Shown in pieces: positions 1 to 12,500 of a stretch of DNA of 64,000 nt. The translations under genes were made by a program, and so were the position numbers. The notes under the pieces are model-generated. The model was given only the letters and a program-made list of their open reading frames with translations. It searched no databases and had not been told where the DNA came from. Positions within the stretch are counted from its first letter, which is position 1. Every line of letters starts with the position of its first letter. The stretch spans positions 4,005,083 to 4,069,082 of the forward strand of contig OX411556.1 of assembly GCA_948146395.1 (NCBI GenBank), in the 5' to 3' direction. This DNA is from Fragum whitleyi (Eukaryota > Mollusca > Bivalvia > Cardiida > Cardiidae).

Positions 1-845
1 AACTCCAACATTATGCAAGCCAGAGTTATAGTTCTTGTGCACTGCACTCCTCTTCCATGAGATCTATTCACCCATAAAGTTTCAAGTTGATAGCTATAAT
101 ACTTTAGGAGATATGCTACGGACAAAATCTAAGTCTTAAAAATAACAAAGGGCAATAACTCCAAAATTATACAAGCCAGAGTTATAGTTCTTGTGCACTG
201 CACTTCTCTTCCATGAGATCTATCCTCCCATAAAGGTTCAAGTTGATAGCTATTATAATTTAGGAGATATGCTCAGGACAACATCTAAGTCTTAACAAGA
301 TGTGTTTGTGAAACACGAATGCCCCCGGAACAGCAATTTTTTCAAAGTTTGACCTTGACAGATGACCTTGACCTTGTCACATGACCTTGACTTTGGTACC
401 AGCAGGTGCCGATCATTGAGATCTATCATCATGCTAAATATGAGCCTTGTATGTCAAATACTTTTGGAGAAAAGGCAAAGGTTAAGTTTTTGGACAGACA
501 GACTGACAGACGGACGGACAGACAGACGGACAGACAGACAGACAGACGGACATGAGTAAATCAATATGCCCCCGATCTCTCGATACGGGGGCATAAAAAT
601 AACAAAGGGCAATAACTCAAAAATTATGCAAGCAAGAGTTGTAGTTCTTGTGCACTGCACTTCTCCTCCATGAGATCTATCTACCCATAAAGTTTCAAGT
701 TGATAGCTATTATACTTTAGGAGATATGCTGCGGACAAGTTTAGTGACGGAAGGACGGAAGGACAGAATGACGGAATCGGAATGATGGAATGACGGATGG
801 AGAGCATTACTATATCCCCTCGCCGAAAACGGCGGGGGATAAAAA
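1..845 (+). mobile_element. pearl-like non-autonomous Helitron-type element, 5' end outside window
   Basis: Seen: three copies of a core repeat of about 150 bp (starting near 1, 150 and 600) share 'gggcaataactc', 'gcactgcacttctc', 'ccatgagatctat' and 'taggagatatgct'. After the last copy comes a GACGGAA/GACGGAT-type microsatellite (748-800), then a terminal hairpin 'tcccctcgccg...cggcgggggata' and an A-run. Known: this layout (core repeats, microsatellite, 3' hairpin) is that of the bivalve pearl elements, now generally treated as Helitron-associated non-autonomous elements. A second element is nested inside it at 294-597. Confidence 0.75.
294..597 (+). mobile_element. second pearl-like element nested in the first
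   Basis: Seen: starts 'acaagatgtgtttgtg', carries 'gaccttgaccttg' motifs and a GACA/GACGGA microsatellite (496-550), and ends in the hairpin 'atgcccccgatc...gatacgggggcat' plus A-run. The outer core repeat resumes right after it without an obvious target duplication, as expected for Helitron-type insertion. Related 3' sequence recurs at about 19850-20075 and 22317-22400. Confidence 0.65.
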
Positions 846-1093
846 TGAGTTTATTATTGAGTCATATGTTGTTGGAACCAATTAGAATCAATCGTCTTGG
901 TAAAAGGATTCTAACAGGTTCCAACAATACATGATTCAGGCAAAGTTATATGATGATCAATATGTGCTATTTTAATGACTTGTATCATTCTAATTACTAA
1001 TATTGCATCAACCACGCATTCCAATAAAAGACCACTTTTTGGTGGTCCCCTAAATCAGGGATTCTCAATGTATATTTAGGGTCCCTGCCTAAA

Positions 1094-1272
1094 TGGTCTC
1101 TCACCAATGGGTCGATAATCGTAGATCTATGTGATAGTAGCTGGAGGCTAGGAAAGGATGTAATGGTAGTACTGGCGTGAGAAATACCAGGAATCCATTG
1201 TTAGGTGTTCCAGCCACCGCGATATAACTGAAATAATGTGGAAAGCGGCGTAAAACCCAATTCAATCAATCA
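1094..1272 (+). mobile_element. SINE-A fragment (tRNA-derived SINE, head missing)
   Basis: Reverse complement of the repeat seen at 19238, 23555, 24183, 40433 and 50830. Shared landmarks are 'ctggaggctaggaaagg', 'aataccaggaatccattgtt' and 'gcggcgtaaaaccca', ending in 'caatcaatcaa'. The tRNA-like promoter part is absent. Confidence 0.7.
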
Positions 1273-1692
1273 ACCTAAATGGTCGCTTAACGCAAGTTTA
1301 ACTCTACCTCTGATTTTCTAAAAAACAGCAAGGCTATAAATATACATAAAGCTAGCCTGGCCAAAAATACATAAAGCTAATGATCTAATCCAGGAAAATC
1401 CTGACTAAGCAAAATATTTCATTGGCCATGTTATCATTCCAGAAGAAATGTAATTACTAAGAACTTGTAAAAACTAGATTAAATTTCAGGCGCAAACTTA
1501 GAAACAATTTCTCTTCATGGCTCGCCTAAACTTGGATAATTTCACACCTGAATGCTCGTTAGCTCACACCTTTAAGGAAAAAATTTGGGGGAAAAAATCA
1601 TCATCAATGTAAAAGCATTTTGATGGCATTCACGTCTCATTTCTTTGAACTGTAAATCCTATATTAAAACAAGAAACCAGTGCAAATATAAA
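1273..1692. other. intergenic, no recognisable feature
   Basis: AT-rich sequence with stop codons in all frames. No exon-like reading frame, repeat or hairpin was noticed. Confidence 0.5.
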
Positions 1693-1880
1693 TGGTTGAG
1701 TTTGTTTGAATTGGGTTTAACGCTTCTTTTAAAAAGTCATTCATATCAAGTGACTAAAAAATGGATTCCTGAGAACTCTTAATACCAATACTACCATTAC
1801 ATTCTTTCCAAACTTCCAGCTATAATCCCACTTTACAGGTTTTACCATTATTCACCCACTTGTAGGAGACAAATAACTGG
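1693..1880 (-). mobile_element. SINE-A fragment, diverged
   Basis: Shows 'tttgtttgaattgggttt' and 'aatggattcct', then degraded 'cttccagctataatcccac' and 'cacttgtaggagacaaat'. The order matches full copies elsewhere. The tRNA-like head that should follow is missing. Confidence 0.65.
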
Positions 1881-1948
1881 TTCAGCACAAAATGGTTGTA
1901 ACTGCCTATATGTTTATAGGCAGTTACAACTGTTTTGCACTAAGCCAT
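1881..1948. repeat. dispersed hairpin repeat, copy 1
   Basis: Positions 1895-1910 and 1915-1930 are a perfect 16-bp inverted repeat (gttgtaactgcctata / tataggcagttacaac) with a 4-base loop, flanked by 'cagcacaaaatg' and 'tgttttgcactaagcc'. Imperfect copies sit at about 3842-3912 and 25018-25075. It is likely a very short MITE. Confidence 0.6.
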
Positions 1949-2449
1949 GGAAATGTTGCATGGAAAGGTTGGGTCACTGCCAGGGATCACTATTAGACCA
2001 TGGACACCAATTGATTGTTACTGGGTTATCAAACCTTTTCTTCAAGCTACAGTTAAAATTTTGATGACCAAGCACTGTAATGTGTTCCCTTTTTAACTGC
2101 ACATTGATGGCTCAGCACAAAACTTTTTTTTTTGGTTTAAGAATACGTTAATGATATTGCAGACGAAATTTTGTCAGAAACAAATACATTGAAAAGATTA
2201 ACCAAATTATGTAATTATTTAAAATATGCAACATTTTTGGTACAATTATGCCCCTTTCCATCTTAGATTTTAGCACTATCAAGCATCCGCAGCTTAGCAT
2301 TTGCAACCCCATGCAGTTTTCTTTATTTATCTTGTATTTAAATTGTTGAAAATTTATTTCTTATCAATTTATATTGTAAATAACATTGATTAAGCATTTG
2401 GCAGAAAATTGTATGTTTCAGTGTATGATTGATTTATATTTCAAAGAGG

Positions 2450-2760
2450 AAACAACAAAAGCCAAGTGGCACCACCACAAGTAAAAATATAGCTTTTGTC
2501 GTTCACAAATGAAATATCAGTCACTCTGACTCAAAAGCTAAATGAATATTCTATTGCTTTAAGCAAAAGTGAGACAAATTGTGAAAATTTTAGGACAAAT
2601 TTCCTTAAAATGCTTCATTTTACAAGTGATTGCTATGCAATGTCATGACAATTTTTTGTTTAATATGTTTGGCTGAGTTAACGTCACAAAGGGTGACATG
2701 AACAAAATCAGGGTATAATGTTTTGGTTATTTCACTTGTTTGACGGTGAGATTGTGAAAT
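2450..2760. repeat. old dispersed repeat, copy 1 of 2
   Basis: Aligns by eye with 23045-23345. Both contain 'aaaatatagcttttgt', 'gttcacaaa', 'attctatt', 'gggacaaattt'-like and 'gtgattgctatgcaa' in the same order. It codes for nothing recognisable and may be a shared old transposon or a local duplication. Confidence 0.55.
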
Positions 2761-2917
2761 GGAAAGCTTTAAAGAGCTTGTTACAACTGCTATTTAGCCC
2801 AAAAAATAAATCTTTCCTTGGGTAAAACCATATTAATAGATGTATAACCAATATTTCATTTGCATGGACAATCTTATGACTTACTGTAGATCCAAAATTA
2901 GATTTGGAATAATTTAC

Positions 2918-2994
2918 CTCCCATTTTGCCAATTAAGTTCTGAGCAGAACATCTGATTTCACAGTTTAAATTCATTGCCTTCTCTTCCAATGTT
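2918..2994 (-). CDS. possible internal exon of an unidentified minus-strand gene
   Basis: Read on the minus strand, a pyrimidine-containing acceptor (tctctcaattaag) precedes a 77-base block. Its middle 25 codons are open (begins TLEEKAMNLNCEIRC, ends NLIGKMG), and it is followed by a donor 'gtaaat'. Composition is helical and Glu/Lys/Asn rich. I do not recognise the protein. The exon would begin after two bases of a split codon, so it cannot follow the 23.4-kb exon directly and an intermediate exon would be needed. A chance open frame of this length is quite possible. Confidence 0.22.
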
Positions 2995-3465
2995 CTTAAT
3001 TGAGAGAATTAACAGCTACTAAAACCAGAAATATAAGACAAAAGAAGAAACCTGGACACTTAACTTACACAAGCAAATAGAGGAACATAATATACATTGT
3101 CAACTTAAACTGTACTTGTATCTTTGATTTGACACCAATTTTAAGTTTTTTCGTCATAATGTATTGGCTGTATAGCGAGGATATTTTTACAATTTAAATA
3201 TCATACAAAAGTCTTTTTCTAGAGGTTTTCCCTCATTGATAGATTACGAACAACTTCATTACAAGAGCACCACCTACAGGTTCAACTTTTAGCTGCAGGT
3301 GCTGGATAATGCAGAAAATGTAAGTCATAAAAGGGGCATAATTTCCAGAGTTATCCCCCCTGATAGTCTGGATAGCTAATTTGATGGTGAACACACATGC
3401 AAAGTTTCATGAACATATCTTCAACAACAATAGAGATATGACCAAGGTTAAAGTTTGTCACACCA

Positions 3466-3660
3466 ATGATTTTGTTTGTTTTGAATGGGTTTAACGCCGC
3501 TTTCAACAATCTCGCAGTTATATCGCAGTGGCCGAAGCACCTAACAATGGATTCCTGATATTTCTTTCACCTGTACTACCATTACACCCTTTTCTAGCCT
3601 CCGACTGCTATCTCACATACATTTACGATTATCTACCCATTGGTGAGAGACAGTCATACC
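3466..3660 (-). mobile_element. SINE-A fragment
   Basis: Contains 'gggtttaacgccgctttcaac', 'gttatatcgcag', 'cctaacaatggattcctg' and 'cccattggtgagagacag'. It lacks the tRNA-like head. Confidence 0.75.
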
Positions 3661-4445
3661 AATGATAATGCCTAAGCTAATGTCAATGGCAACAACACCA
3701 ATGCAAATGATGCGAAGGTCATCACAAAACTTCAGGTTTTCTCAGAAAACAGCCAAACTAAGAACAAGCCTTATGATGACAAAATCATTCTTCACAGCCT
3801 TTAAGCCAATTGTTTAAACTTAAGAAAGTTGAGAAATATCAATGGCTTAGCATCAAAGAGTTGTAACTGCCAATAAACATAATAGACAGCTACAACTATT
3901 TCATGCAAAGCAACAATTTGGACCTCTGGCAACAAAGAAATTGTCAATATGACCCCTTTTCTAATGACATCAATGAGAATGTCATCAAAATTCATCATAA
4001 TGACTGTAAAAATACTTCAATAAATTTGTGCAAAGATTTGGTAAAACTTGCAACAAATAGAGTGGCATCACTCAATTGACGATGGCAGGGACAGTGTGAT
4101 GTTCTCTGAACAACAGATAAGAAGGGCCAAAAATGCAGAAACTTTTCTCATGCTCTATTGAGAATTTTCTCAAATTTCAACTTGAGATTTAAGCTTTAAT
4201 AATTCTGTAATTGTACTCTAACAATTAAATTTACATAAAAAATATTATCAATATGTTATTAAAGATATAGGGTAATTATATTGTCTTTTATTTTTATATC
4301 TCTATTCAGATTCTAAGTAAGAGAAAATTCTTTGTTGAGTAGAGAAAAGTTTTAGAATCTTGGGCCCTGTTGTAAAACTCTACACTTGCAAAATGTGCAA
4401 AGGCAAAATGTTAAAAATTTCTTAGTAATTTTTTTTCTTATTCTT
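3661..4445. other. intergenic; a hairpin-repeat copy, otherwise nothing
   Basis: An imperfect copy of the 1881-1948 hairpin repeat lies at about 3842-3912 (gttgtaactgcc ... acagctacaac). The rest is AT-rich with no exon-like frame. Confidence 0.45.
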
Positions 4446-5747
4446 AACAAGAGTGCCATAGTCACAAAATACGCCGCCACTTTGCTGCTGTTTCACGAAA
4501 ATAATTGTAGACACTACTTATTTTGACAGAACCAAATTCAAATTGACCAAGTTTCATTTACATCAAGACAAAAAGTTAGGAGAAGTTGCCTTCACAAGGC
4601 TGCAATTTCAATAAGCCCCAGACACTAAGTTTTAAGGGGGCATAATTCAGGGAAATAAATGAGCCATAAAATCCTTGATCCATGTACATCTACAAATTAT
4701 TGTGATGACGTTGACCAAGTTTCATTTAAATAAAGACAAAAGGTAAGGAGGAGCTGCGTTCAAAAGGCTGCAATTTCAATAAGCCCCAGAGACTAAGTTT
4801 TAAGGGGGCATAATTTAGGGTAAAATTAATGAACCATAAAATCCTTACTTAATGCTCATCTACCACTTCGGTTATAACATCCACCAAGTTTCATTTAGAT
4901 TGAGCCAGAAACTTAGGAAGAGTTGCATTCACAAGGGTGCAATTTCAATAAGCCCCAGAGACTAAATTTTAAAGGGGCATTACTGAGGCAATAAGCCCCA
5001 GAGACTAAGTTTTTAAGGGGCATAACTCAGGCAAAAATCAACGAACCATAAAATCCTTCCTTTATGCACATCAACCAATTGAGGTGATAACATTGACCAA
5101 GTTTCAAGAAGATCCAGCCAAAAACTTAGGAGGAGTTGCGTTGACAAGAAAAAACTGAGGCAATAAGCCCCAGAGACTAAGTTTTTAAGGGGCATAACTC
5201 AGGCAAAAATCAATGTTTCATTTAGATCCAGCCAGAAACTTAGAAAGAGTTGCATTCACAAGGCTGCAATTTCAATAAGCCCTAGTAACTAAATTTTAAA
5301 GAGGCATAACTGAGGCAATAAGCCCCAGAGACTAAGTTTTTAAGGGGCATAACTCAGGCAAAAATCAACGAACCATAAAATCCTTCCTTCATGCACATCT
5401 ACCAATTGAGGTGATAACATTGACCAATTTTCAAGAAGATTCAGCCAGAAACTTAGGAGGAGTTGCGTTGACAAGAAAAAACTGAGGCAATAAGCCCCAG
5501 AGACTAAGTTTTTAAGGGGCATAACTCAGGCAAAAATCAACGAACCATAAATTCTTCCTTCATGCACATCTACCAATTGAGGTGATAACATTGACCAAGT
5601 TTCAAGAAGATCCAGCCAGAAACTTAGGAGGAGTTGCGTTGACAAGAAAAGTGGATGTACGTACAAACGGATGGATGGATGGACGGACGGACGGATGGAC
5701 AGACGAAGATGACGCCAATATACGTCCACCTCCGGCGGTGTATAAAA
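4446..5747 (+). mobile_element. pearl-like element with an expanded core array
   Basis: Starts 'aacaagagtgccatag' followed by 'atacgccgcc'. It carries six or more degenerate core repeats marked by 'caataagccccagagacta', 'aaggggcataa' and 'gaccaagtttcaa', then a GGAT/GGAC microsatellite (5669-5702). It ends with 'tccacctccggcggtgtat' and an A-run. The last three repeats are nearly identical, so the array expanded recently. The 5' subterminal 'cgccgcc' is complementary to the 3' hairpin, as in other members. Confidence 0.75.
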
Positions 5748-7528
5748 AGATAATTGAAATGTCTATTGAATAGATCTTTACATACACTTGTAAGTGAGAC
5801 ATAAGATTTGGGGTTTGGTACGACAATAAGTGATATTTCATTTAGTGTATATATGTTATATTTGGCAAAGACAAATGAAAAGTCATCCAAAAACCAAAAT
5901 CTCTTGGAAAAGACAGTCTTTGGAAAACAGTCAATTATGTAAATCACGGGAGGGAATTTGGCATTTTGGCAACTTAATTGATTAAACACTTTTCAGGGGG
6001 GTTCACTACACCGTTATACCATTATCTTGTTTTCCCCGAAATGACAAAATGCTTAAGGCTATAAATCAGAACGGAAAAATGGGTTTATTAAAGAAGCTTT
6101 ACTATATTTAGCCACAGAAATTGCTGCTCGTATAAAATGATAGATGGCATAGTTTGGTCTTTTAACATTTTTGTGTTATAGGAAAAGGAAAGTTTAGTAA
6201 TTCCTTACTCATTTTTCAAATTTTTTACATAAATTGTTTAGTTCTTGGTTTCTCTTAGCTAGTCATTCCTGTTTATCTCTTTCTTTGAATGTTAATGCAG
6301 TTTTGCAAGTGTGTGAAATTTATTCTCCCACTTTGTTTTACACATGCATTTAAGGCCAGACCCTAAATATCCCTGCTTAAAGATTATGGATGAAACATTT
6401 AATTCTACAGTACTTGTCCCAGACAAGAGGAGTTTTCATGTTCTTTCACAATTTATGCACCTGATACTTCTTTAAGGGAGTGGAACCGTAATAGATCCAC
6501 AACATTTCAGAACTCATGAACTTTCACAATGTTGACCAATGTTTCCTAATGAAAATCATTAGGAAACCTCAGTTAACACTGTTAAAGTTCATTTCTCCTA
6601 AGATGTTGCAGAAATTTTTACGGGTCCACTACCTTAATGCATATAATCAAGGCTGGTGTTTAGGATATACAACATTCCTTAAACAAGTTCTTTAAACCAG
6701 AGCTATGATTCTCAATAATCTGAAAATATCCTTTATTGACTCTTAATTGTATATTACAAGGTAACAAGGGTCATTTTGATCCTAAAGTTCCAATATCACA
6801 TCATGATACTACTTCAAATTATAGATGTATTAGAAATGAGAATTTAAGGGATAATTAAAATATGGAGGGGTGTCGGAATAAGGAGGGTTATGGAATTAGG
6901 ACATTTTACTCTATTTAGTCATAGATGATATTTGAAAACATGCAGTCTGATCTTTGTCTACACATGTTGACTTAACAGGAATAGTCTTGGTTTGGGTTGC
7001 AAAGATTCCATACAAATTTAATTTCACTCCCAAGTTGAAATTTTTAGAATAGATTCAAAACACCCTCTAAGTTAAGCTCCGCCACAAGTTTTCTGGAAAA
7101 TCCATTTGAAATTCTACAGGGATTTGTTAATCAACAGTTGAGTGAAGGCTAATTAACCATTATTATCTTTTAACTACAGTTACATCCTATTGTACTTTAT
7201 TGTTTAAAACTGGAACCTTTTTCCATAGAGATAGAATTCACTTGGGATTTATTTTGTTAAATGAAGTATTTTCTATTAAATTCAGGTAAAATAAACAATT
7301 ACAATATTTCATGAATACACAAGCACATCACCTGCAGATAACGGATGTTTTCCAAAACAATACTACCTACAAAGCTCTAAAGAAAATTGCCTTGAAAAGC
7401 ATTGTGGCAAATGAAGAAATTGCCTGTTTATCTATTCCATTTAGCAAGCATTGACCCAAAACAGATGTTTTTCAGACTGAAACAAAATTAATAGAAATTG
7501 AAAATAACAACAGCTACTGATGAAATTT

Positions 7529-7563
<35 letters not shown>

Positions 7564-8103
7564 TCTTTTGGGGCAGTTTACATTGTGGAAAGTGAAGAAA
7601 ATACTATCCTATTTTATAACAGCTTTGGAAAATAAGCAAATAAGTCTGGGCTATTGTAATATAAAAATACATTATAAAATGATGGTGTAAAATGCATGCA
7701 TGTTTATGAAATAAGAAGAAAAATAATGAACTTTATTCGCAATAAAACTCATATGTCATGGGGTTAAATGTATACACAGATAGCTCCGCCCATTTATGAC
7801 ATCATACGTCATTTTGAGCAGAAACATTGATGCTTTTGACGTCATAAAACACACATGCTTATTGATGCGCTTTATTTTCTGTGAAATTCTTCCAACGTCA
7901 ATATCAAGACCTATTTATTAAAATTACAGCCAGAAAAATTAATTTTACTGTTGTACACCCAGAAAAGGGTAATAAAACTAATTTCAGAATTGCCACCGCT
8001 TCATAAAAGATAAAATTTCATTTTCGCATTGATGTGTCCATGAATAAAGTCTGAAGAGTGGAAGGGGATGGGGGGGAAGGGGGTATGCCAATCAAACTCC
8101 TCA
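5748..8103. other. long gene-free stretch with one MITE and a poly-T tract
   Basis: A probable MITE lies at about 6472-6636 ('aagggagtggaaccgtaa' against 'tttacgggtccactacctt', with an inner hairpin cctaatgaaaatcattagg). An uninterrupted run of about 31 T is at 7532-7562. No exon-like frame was noticed. Confidence 0.5.
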
Positions 8104-8297
8104 CAGAGCTACTGATAGAGGGGGTATTCTGGTTTTCAAATTGAAATATTTCATTATTCCAAACTTAAACCAAATGTTGTTGGCACTTATTTGAAACGTC
8201 TCATTGAGACATTTCAAATGAGTACCCACAACATAGTGTTTTATTGTGAAATTTAGATTTTAAACTGGCTTGAGCCTCTCCTTATTTGTACCTCTGA
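8104..8297. mobile_element. MITE family C, copy 1
   Basis: Inverted ends 'cagagctactgatagagg' and 'cctctccttatttgtacctctg' with an internal palindrome around 'cattgagac'. The same family occurs at 25933-26113, 53033-53564 and, degraded, 55725-55881. Confidence 0.65.
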
Positions 8298-8848
8298 AAT
8301 CCGCAGGCTCAGCCCTTGGATTTTACCTTTTGCATATAACTTCAATCAGACTTTATTCATGGAATCACATCAACACAAAAATGGAATAATTTCATAATAG
8401 TCGGGTTTACATGGTCACAGTTTCAAAGAGTTTTGTATTCTTTAATCTTTGAAAGTAAATAGCAAAAATACCTTTAATTTCAGGAAAACACTCACATTGT
8501 ATAAAACTCAATATTAAATGATCATGATCAAGGCTATTTTTCTACAGCATTTTGATAAGTTGACCCATAGGATTCAGTTTAAAATATCCAAACAAGAAGA
8601 AACATTAAACAGTATTGAGTGCCCATGCGCGAAAGTAATGGACGCAAAAATTTGAACAGTGAGATAAATGGTAAAATTTGTCTAGTATTTGTGCAAATAA
8701 ATTATGGAATTGTAAGGATATTACAAGACACTAACTGTAAGTTTCCTACGGACATTGTCTCGTCATAGAGATGAGCGTAACGCCATCTAGATAAAAAAGG
8801 CCGAGAGATTCACCCGGCTTAACGAGCCCATTGAGTAAACAATCCAAG

Positions 8849-9556
8849 ATGGCGGATTCAGACGAGCCCACTTTGCGTGATCAAATGGACAAAATGGTGG
8901 AGCTTCTCGGGGTTTTGAAAAAAGGTCAAGAAAGCCTCCAAAAAACTTTTGACAGTAAAATTGAGAGACTCAGAAATGATATAACGCATGTGATAGACGA
9001 CAAGATAAAATCAATCAAAGATGATATGGATTTGCAATTTGCTGGCTTAGATAAAAGGATTGCTGACCTAGAACATGAGATGAATTCATTTAAGTTTGAA
9101 AATTGCGTAGGGCAAGATAAAACGGTAAATAACTGTGAGCTCACGATAATTGCCACTAATCTACCCTTACGTCACGGAAAACAGCCGCTAGATGATGCAC
9201 GGGATCTAATCAACGCCCTGGGCACCGAATTATCGAGCAAAGTAATAATCACGGATGCCGCACGATGCACTGATCGGAAAACTGGTAGACCACCGTTACT
9301 TAAGATAGCTTTCGATAATTTGGATCAAAAGGTCGAAGTTCTTCGTTCAAAAAACAAACTTAGATCAAATGCTAACTTAAAAGAAGTGTATTTGTACGGC
9401 AGTAAAACGCATACAGAACGCATTCTAGAATTAAATGCAAAAACATTGTTATCCGAGCTTCCAAACGGAAATCAATTTCGTGTTACTGGCAACGGACGCA
9501 TTGTGAAAAAAGCGGTTGCAAACGGTGGTAATCCCAGTGCAGGTGGTAACCATTAA
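8849..9556 (+). CDS. LINE ORF1 protein (coiled coil plus RRM-like nucleic-acid-binding region)
   Basis: A 235-residue ORF1. The ATG at 8849 has a good context (aagATGG) and begins MADSDEPTLRDQMDKM. The open frame extends upstream only to a TTG, which is not a plausible eukaryotic start. Residues about 5-85 are a heptad-rich, charged helix, likely a trimerising coiled coil. Residues about 95-215 hold alternating hydrophobic strands (ELTIIATNLP, PPLLKIAFDN) and a basic stretch, resembling RRM-type ORF1 proteins that bind LINE RNA as a chaperone. The C-terminus is Gly/Asn rich (GGNPSAGGNH). It ends at TAA, and the sequence continues open in the same frame as ORF2. The RRM assignment is by resemblance only. 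Confidence 0.75.
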   Translation: MADSDEPTLRDQMDKMVELLGVLKKGQESLQKTFDSKIERLRNDITHVIDDKIKSIKDDMDLQFAGLDKRIADLEHEMNSFKFENCVGQDKTVNNCELTIIATNLPLRHGKQPLDDARDLINALGTELSSKVIITDAARCTDRKTGRPPLLKIAFDNLDQKVEVLRSKNKLRSNANLKEVYLYGSKTHTERILELNAKTLLSELPNGNQFRVTGNGRIVKKAVANGGNPSAGGNH

Positions 9557-12500
9557 GCCAACGCCCGGCAAAAGGACTGTTCTATAACCATATCCCATTT
9601 AAATGTAGCAGGATGGACTGAATCTAATCACGAACTTAGATCAAAATTAATCACCCATACAAGTTCAGAAATAATATGTATATCCGAAACCCATTTGAGA
9701 GGTACGGACACAATTTCACTCGATGGATACCATTTCTATGCACATAATCGTACACAAATTCATGTGAATGCGCCTAAAGGATCGGGAGGCGTAGGTATAT
9801 TTGTAAAGAATTGTATGTTTGAAAATTTCGACGTCGACATCGTTGATCAGACATACGATGGAATCTTAGGGCTTAAACTTACGTCGAAAACGACTGGATA
9901 TACGTTGACGGTATTTGCTGTTTACTTGTCACCGGAGAATTCACAATGGGGACGTAACGCTACGGATTTTTATGCTCATTTACTTGGACAAATTTATTTG
10001 ATGTCAGATGTTGATGCTATTTTTGTCTGTGGAGATACAAATTCAAGAATTGGTGAATTGAGTGACGTCATCTCAGATATTGACGGTATACCTTTAAGAG
10101 AATGTCTCGATAAAACTGTGAACCAACATGGTCATATATGGAATGCCACAGCTGTCATATGTTTTGAAGTATAGTGTTAATATGCCCAATTTCTATCTTA
10201 AAATGTCTAAATCAAGTGTAATTATGCTCAAATGTAGTGTTGATTTGTCCGAACTATATGATATAATGTCAAAAGGAAGTCTGGTTACATGCAAAATGAG
10301 TATTGACTTGTCAATACGAAAACTTATCATCTCAAAAGGTACGTTGATTATGGCAACATTTTGTGCTGACCTGTCTTAACATTATCTGATTGTGTCAAAC
10401 GGTGGTGTCGTTAAGTCAAAGCATGGTGTTGACTTGTCTAAGAATTACATTATTATTAAAAACGTAGTGTAAATACGTCTAAATAATGTGTTGGCTTGCC
10501 AATGCACTACTTTTGTATGTCAAAAGGAAGCATTGTTATGTCAAAATAACACAATGCTATATTCAATCATGGTCTTATTATGGTAAAAGGTAATGTGGTT
10601 CTGTCAAAACAATATGTTGACTTGTAAGAACATGGGCTTATTATGTCCAATTGTAGTGTCATTATGTTCAAGAAATGTGCTAACTTGTGTAAAAACGAGT
10701 TATTATGCAAATAGTTAAATTGATTATGTTCAAAAATAGCGTGAATTTGTCTACGTTTTATCTTATTTTGTTCAATGGAAGTGTGGTCATGCCCAAATAT
10801 CGTGTTGACTTGTCTATACAGTATGTTATCATGTCGAATTGTAGTGTGATTAAGTCAAAACGTAGTGTTGACTGGTTAATGCATTACGTTAGTATGTCAA
10901 AAGGAAGCATTGTTATGTCTAAATAACACAATGCTATATTCAAAATCGTTCTTATTATGATAGAAGGTAATGTTGTTCTGTCAAAACAATATGATGACTT
11001 GTAAGAACATGGGCTCATTATGCCTAAAGGTAGTGTCGTTATGTTCGAGAAATGTGTTCTCTTGTGTAAAAACCGAGTTATCAATTTAAGAGTAAGATTT
11101 ATTACGTTAAAATATTGCGTTTATTTGTCAACGTTTTATCTTATTCTTTTCAAAGGAAGTGTGGTCATGCCCAAATATCGTGTTGACTTGTCTATGCAGT
11201 ATGTTATCATGTCGAATTGTAGTGTGATTTTGTCAAAACGTAGCGTTGACTGGTCAATGAAGTATGTCAAAAGAAAGCATTGTTATGCCCAAATAACGCA
11301 ATGCTATATTCAAACATGGTCTTATTATATAAGAAGGAAATGTTGTTCTGTCAAAACAATATGTTGACTTGTAAAAACACGGGCTTATTATGTCCAAAGG
11401 CAGTGTCATTATGTTAAAGAAATGTGTTAACTTGGGTGAAATCGAGTTATCATGCGAAACGTAGGCTTGAGTTTGTTCAAATATTGTGTTGATTTTCTAT
11501 GCAATAACTTATTTTGTTCAAAGGAAGTGAAGTCATGGCCAAACATCGTGTTGACTTGTCTATACAGTATGTTATCATATCGAATTGTAGTGTGATTTAG
11601 TCAAAACGAAGCGTTGACTGGTCAATGCATTACTTTAGTAGGTCAAAAAGAAGCATTGTTATGTCCAAATAACGCAATGATATATTCAAACATGGTCTTA
11701 TTATGTTAGAAGGTAATGTGGTTCTGTCAAAACCAATATGTTGACTTGTCAGAACATAAGCTTATTATGTCAAAATGTAATGCCATGATGTTCAGGAAAT
11801 GTGTTTATGTGTCTAAAAAACTAGTTATCATGCGAAGAGTAAGATCGATTTTGCTCAAATATTGCGTTAATTTGTGTACGTATAAAGTTAGTTTGTTCAA
11901 AGGAAGTATGGTCATGCCCAAATATTGTGTTGACTTGTCTATACAATATGTTATCATGTCGAATTGAAGTGTAATTAGGTCATAACGTAGCCTTGACTGG
12001 TCAATGTATTACCTGATTGTGTCAAAAGGGAGCGTTATTATGCCAAAATTACACGTGTATATATTTAAACATAATCTTTTTATGTAAGATGGTAATGTTG
12101 TTCTGTCAAAACAATATGTTGACTTTTCAAAACATGGAGTAATCATGTCCAAGGAAAGTGTCGCGATGTTCAAGTAATGTGCTAATTTGGATAAAATACA
12201 AGATATCATGCAAAGAGTCAGCTTGGTTTAGTTCAATTATTGCGTTAATTTGTCTATGTATTACCTTATTGTGTTCAAAAGAAGTGTTGTCATGCCAAAC
12301 TGTCGTATTGACTTGGCTTTACAGTATATCATCATGTCGAATTGTAGTGTGATTAAGTCAAAACGAAGCGACACATTAACGCAATATTTTAACAAAATCA
12401 ATCTTACTTTTCGCATGATAACTCGGTTTTACACAAGAGAACACATTTCTTGAACACCATGATACTACCTTAGGACATAATTAGCCCATGTTCTGACAAG

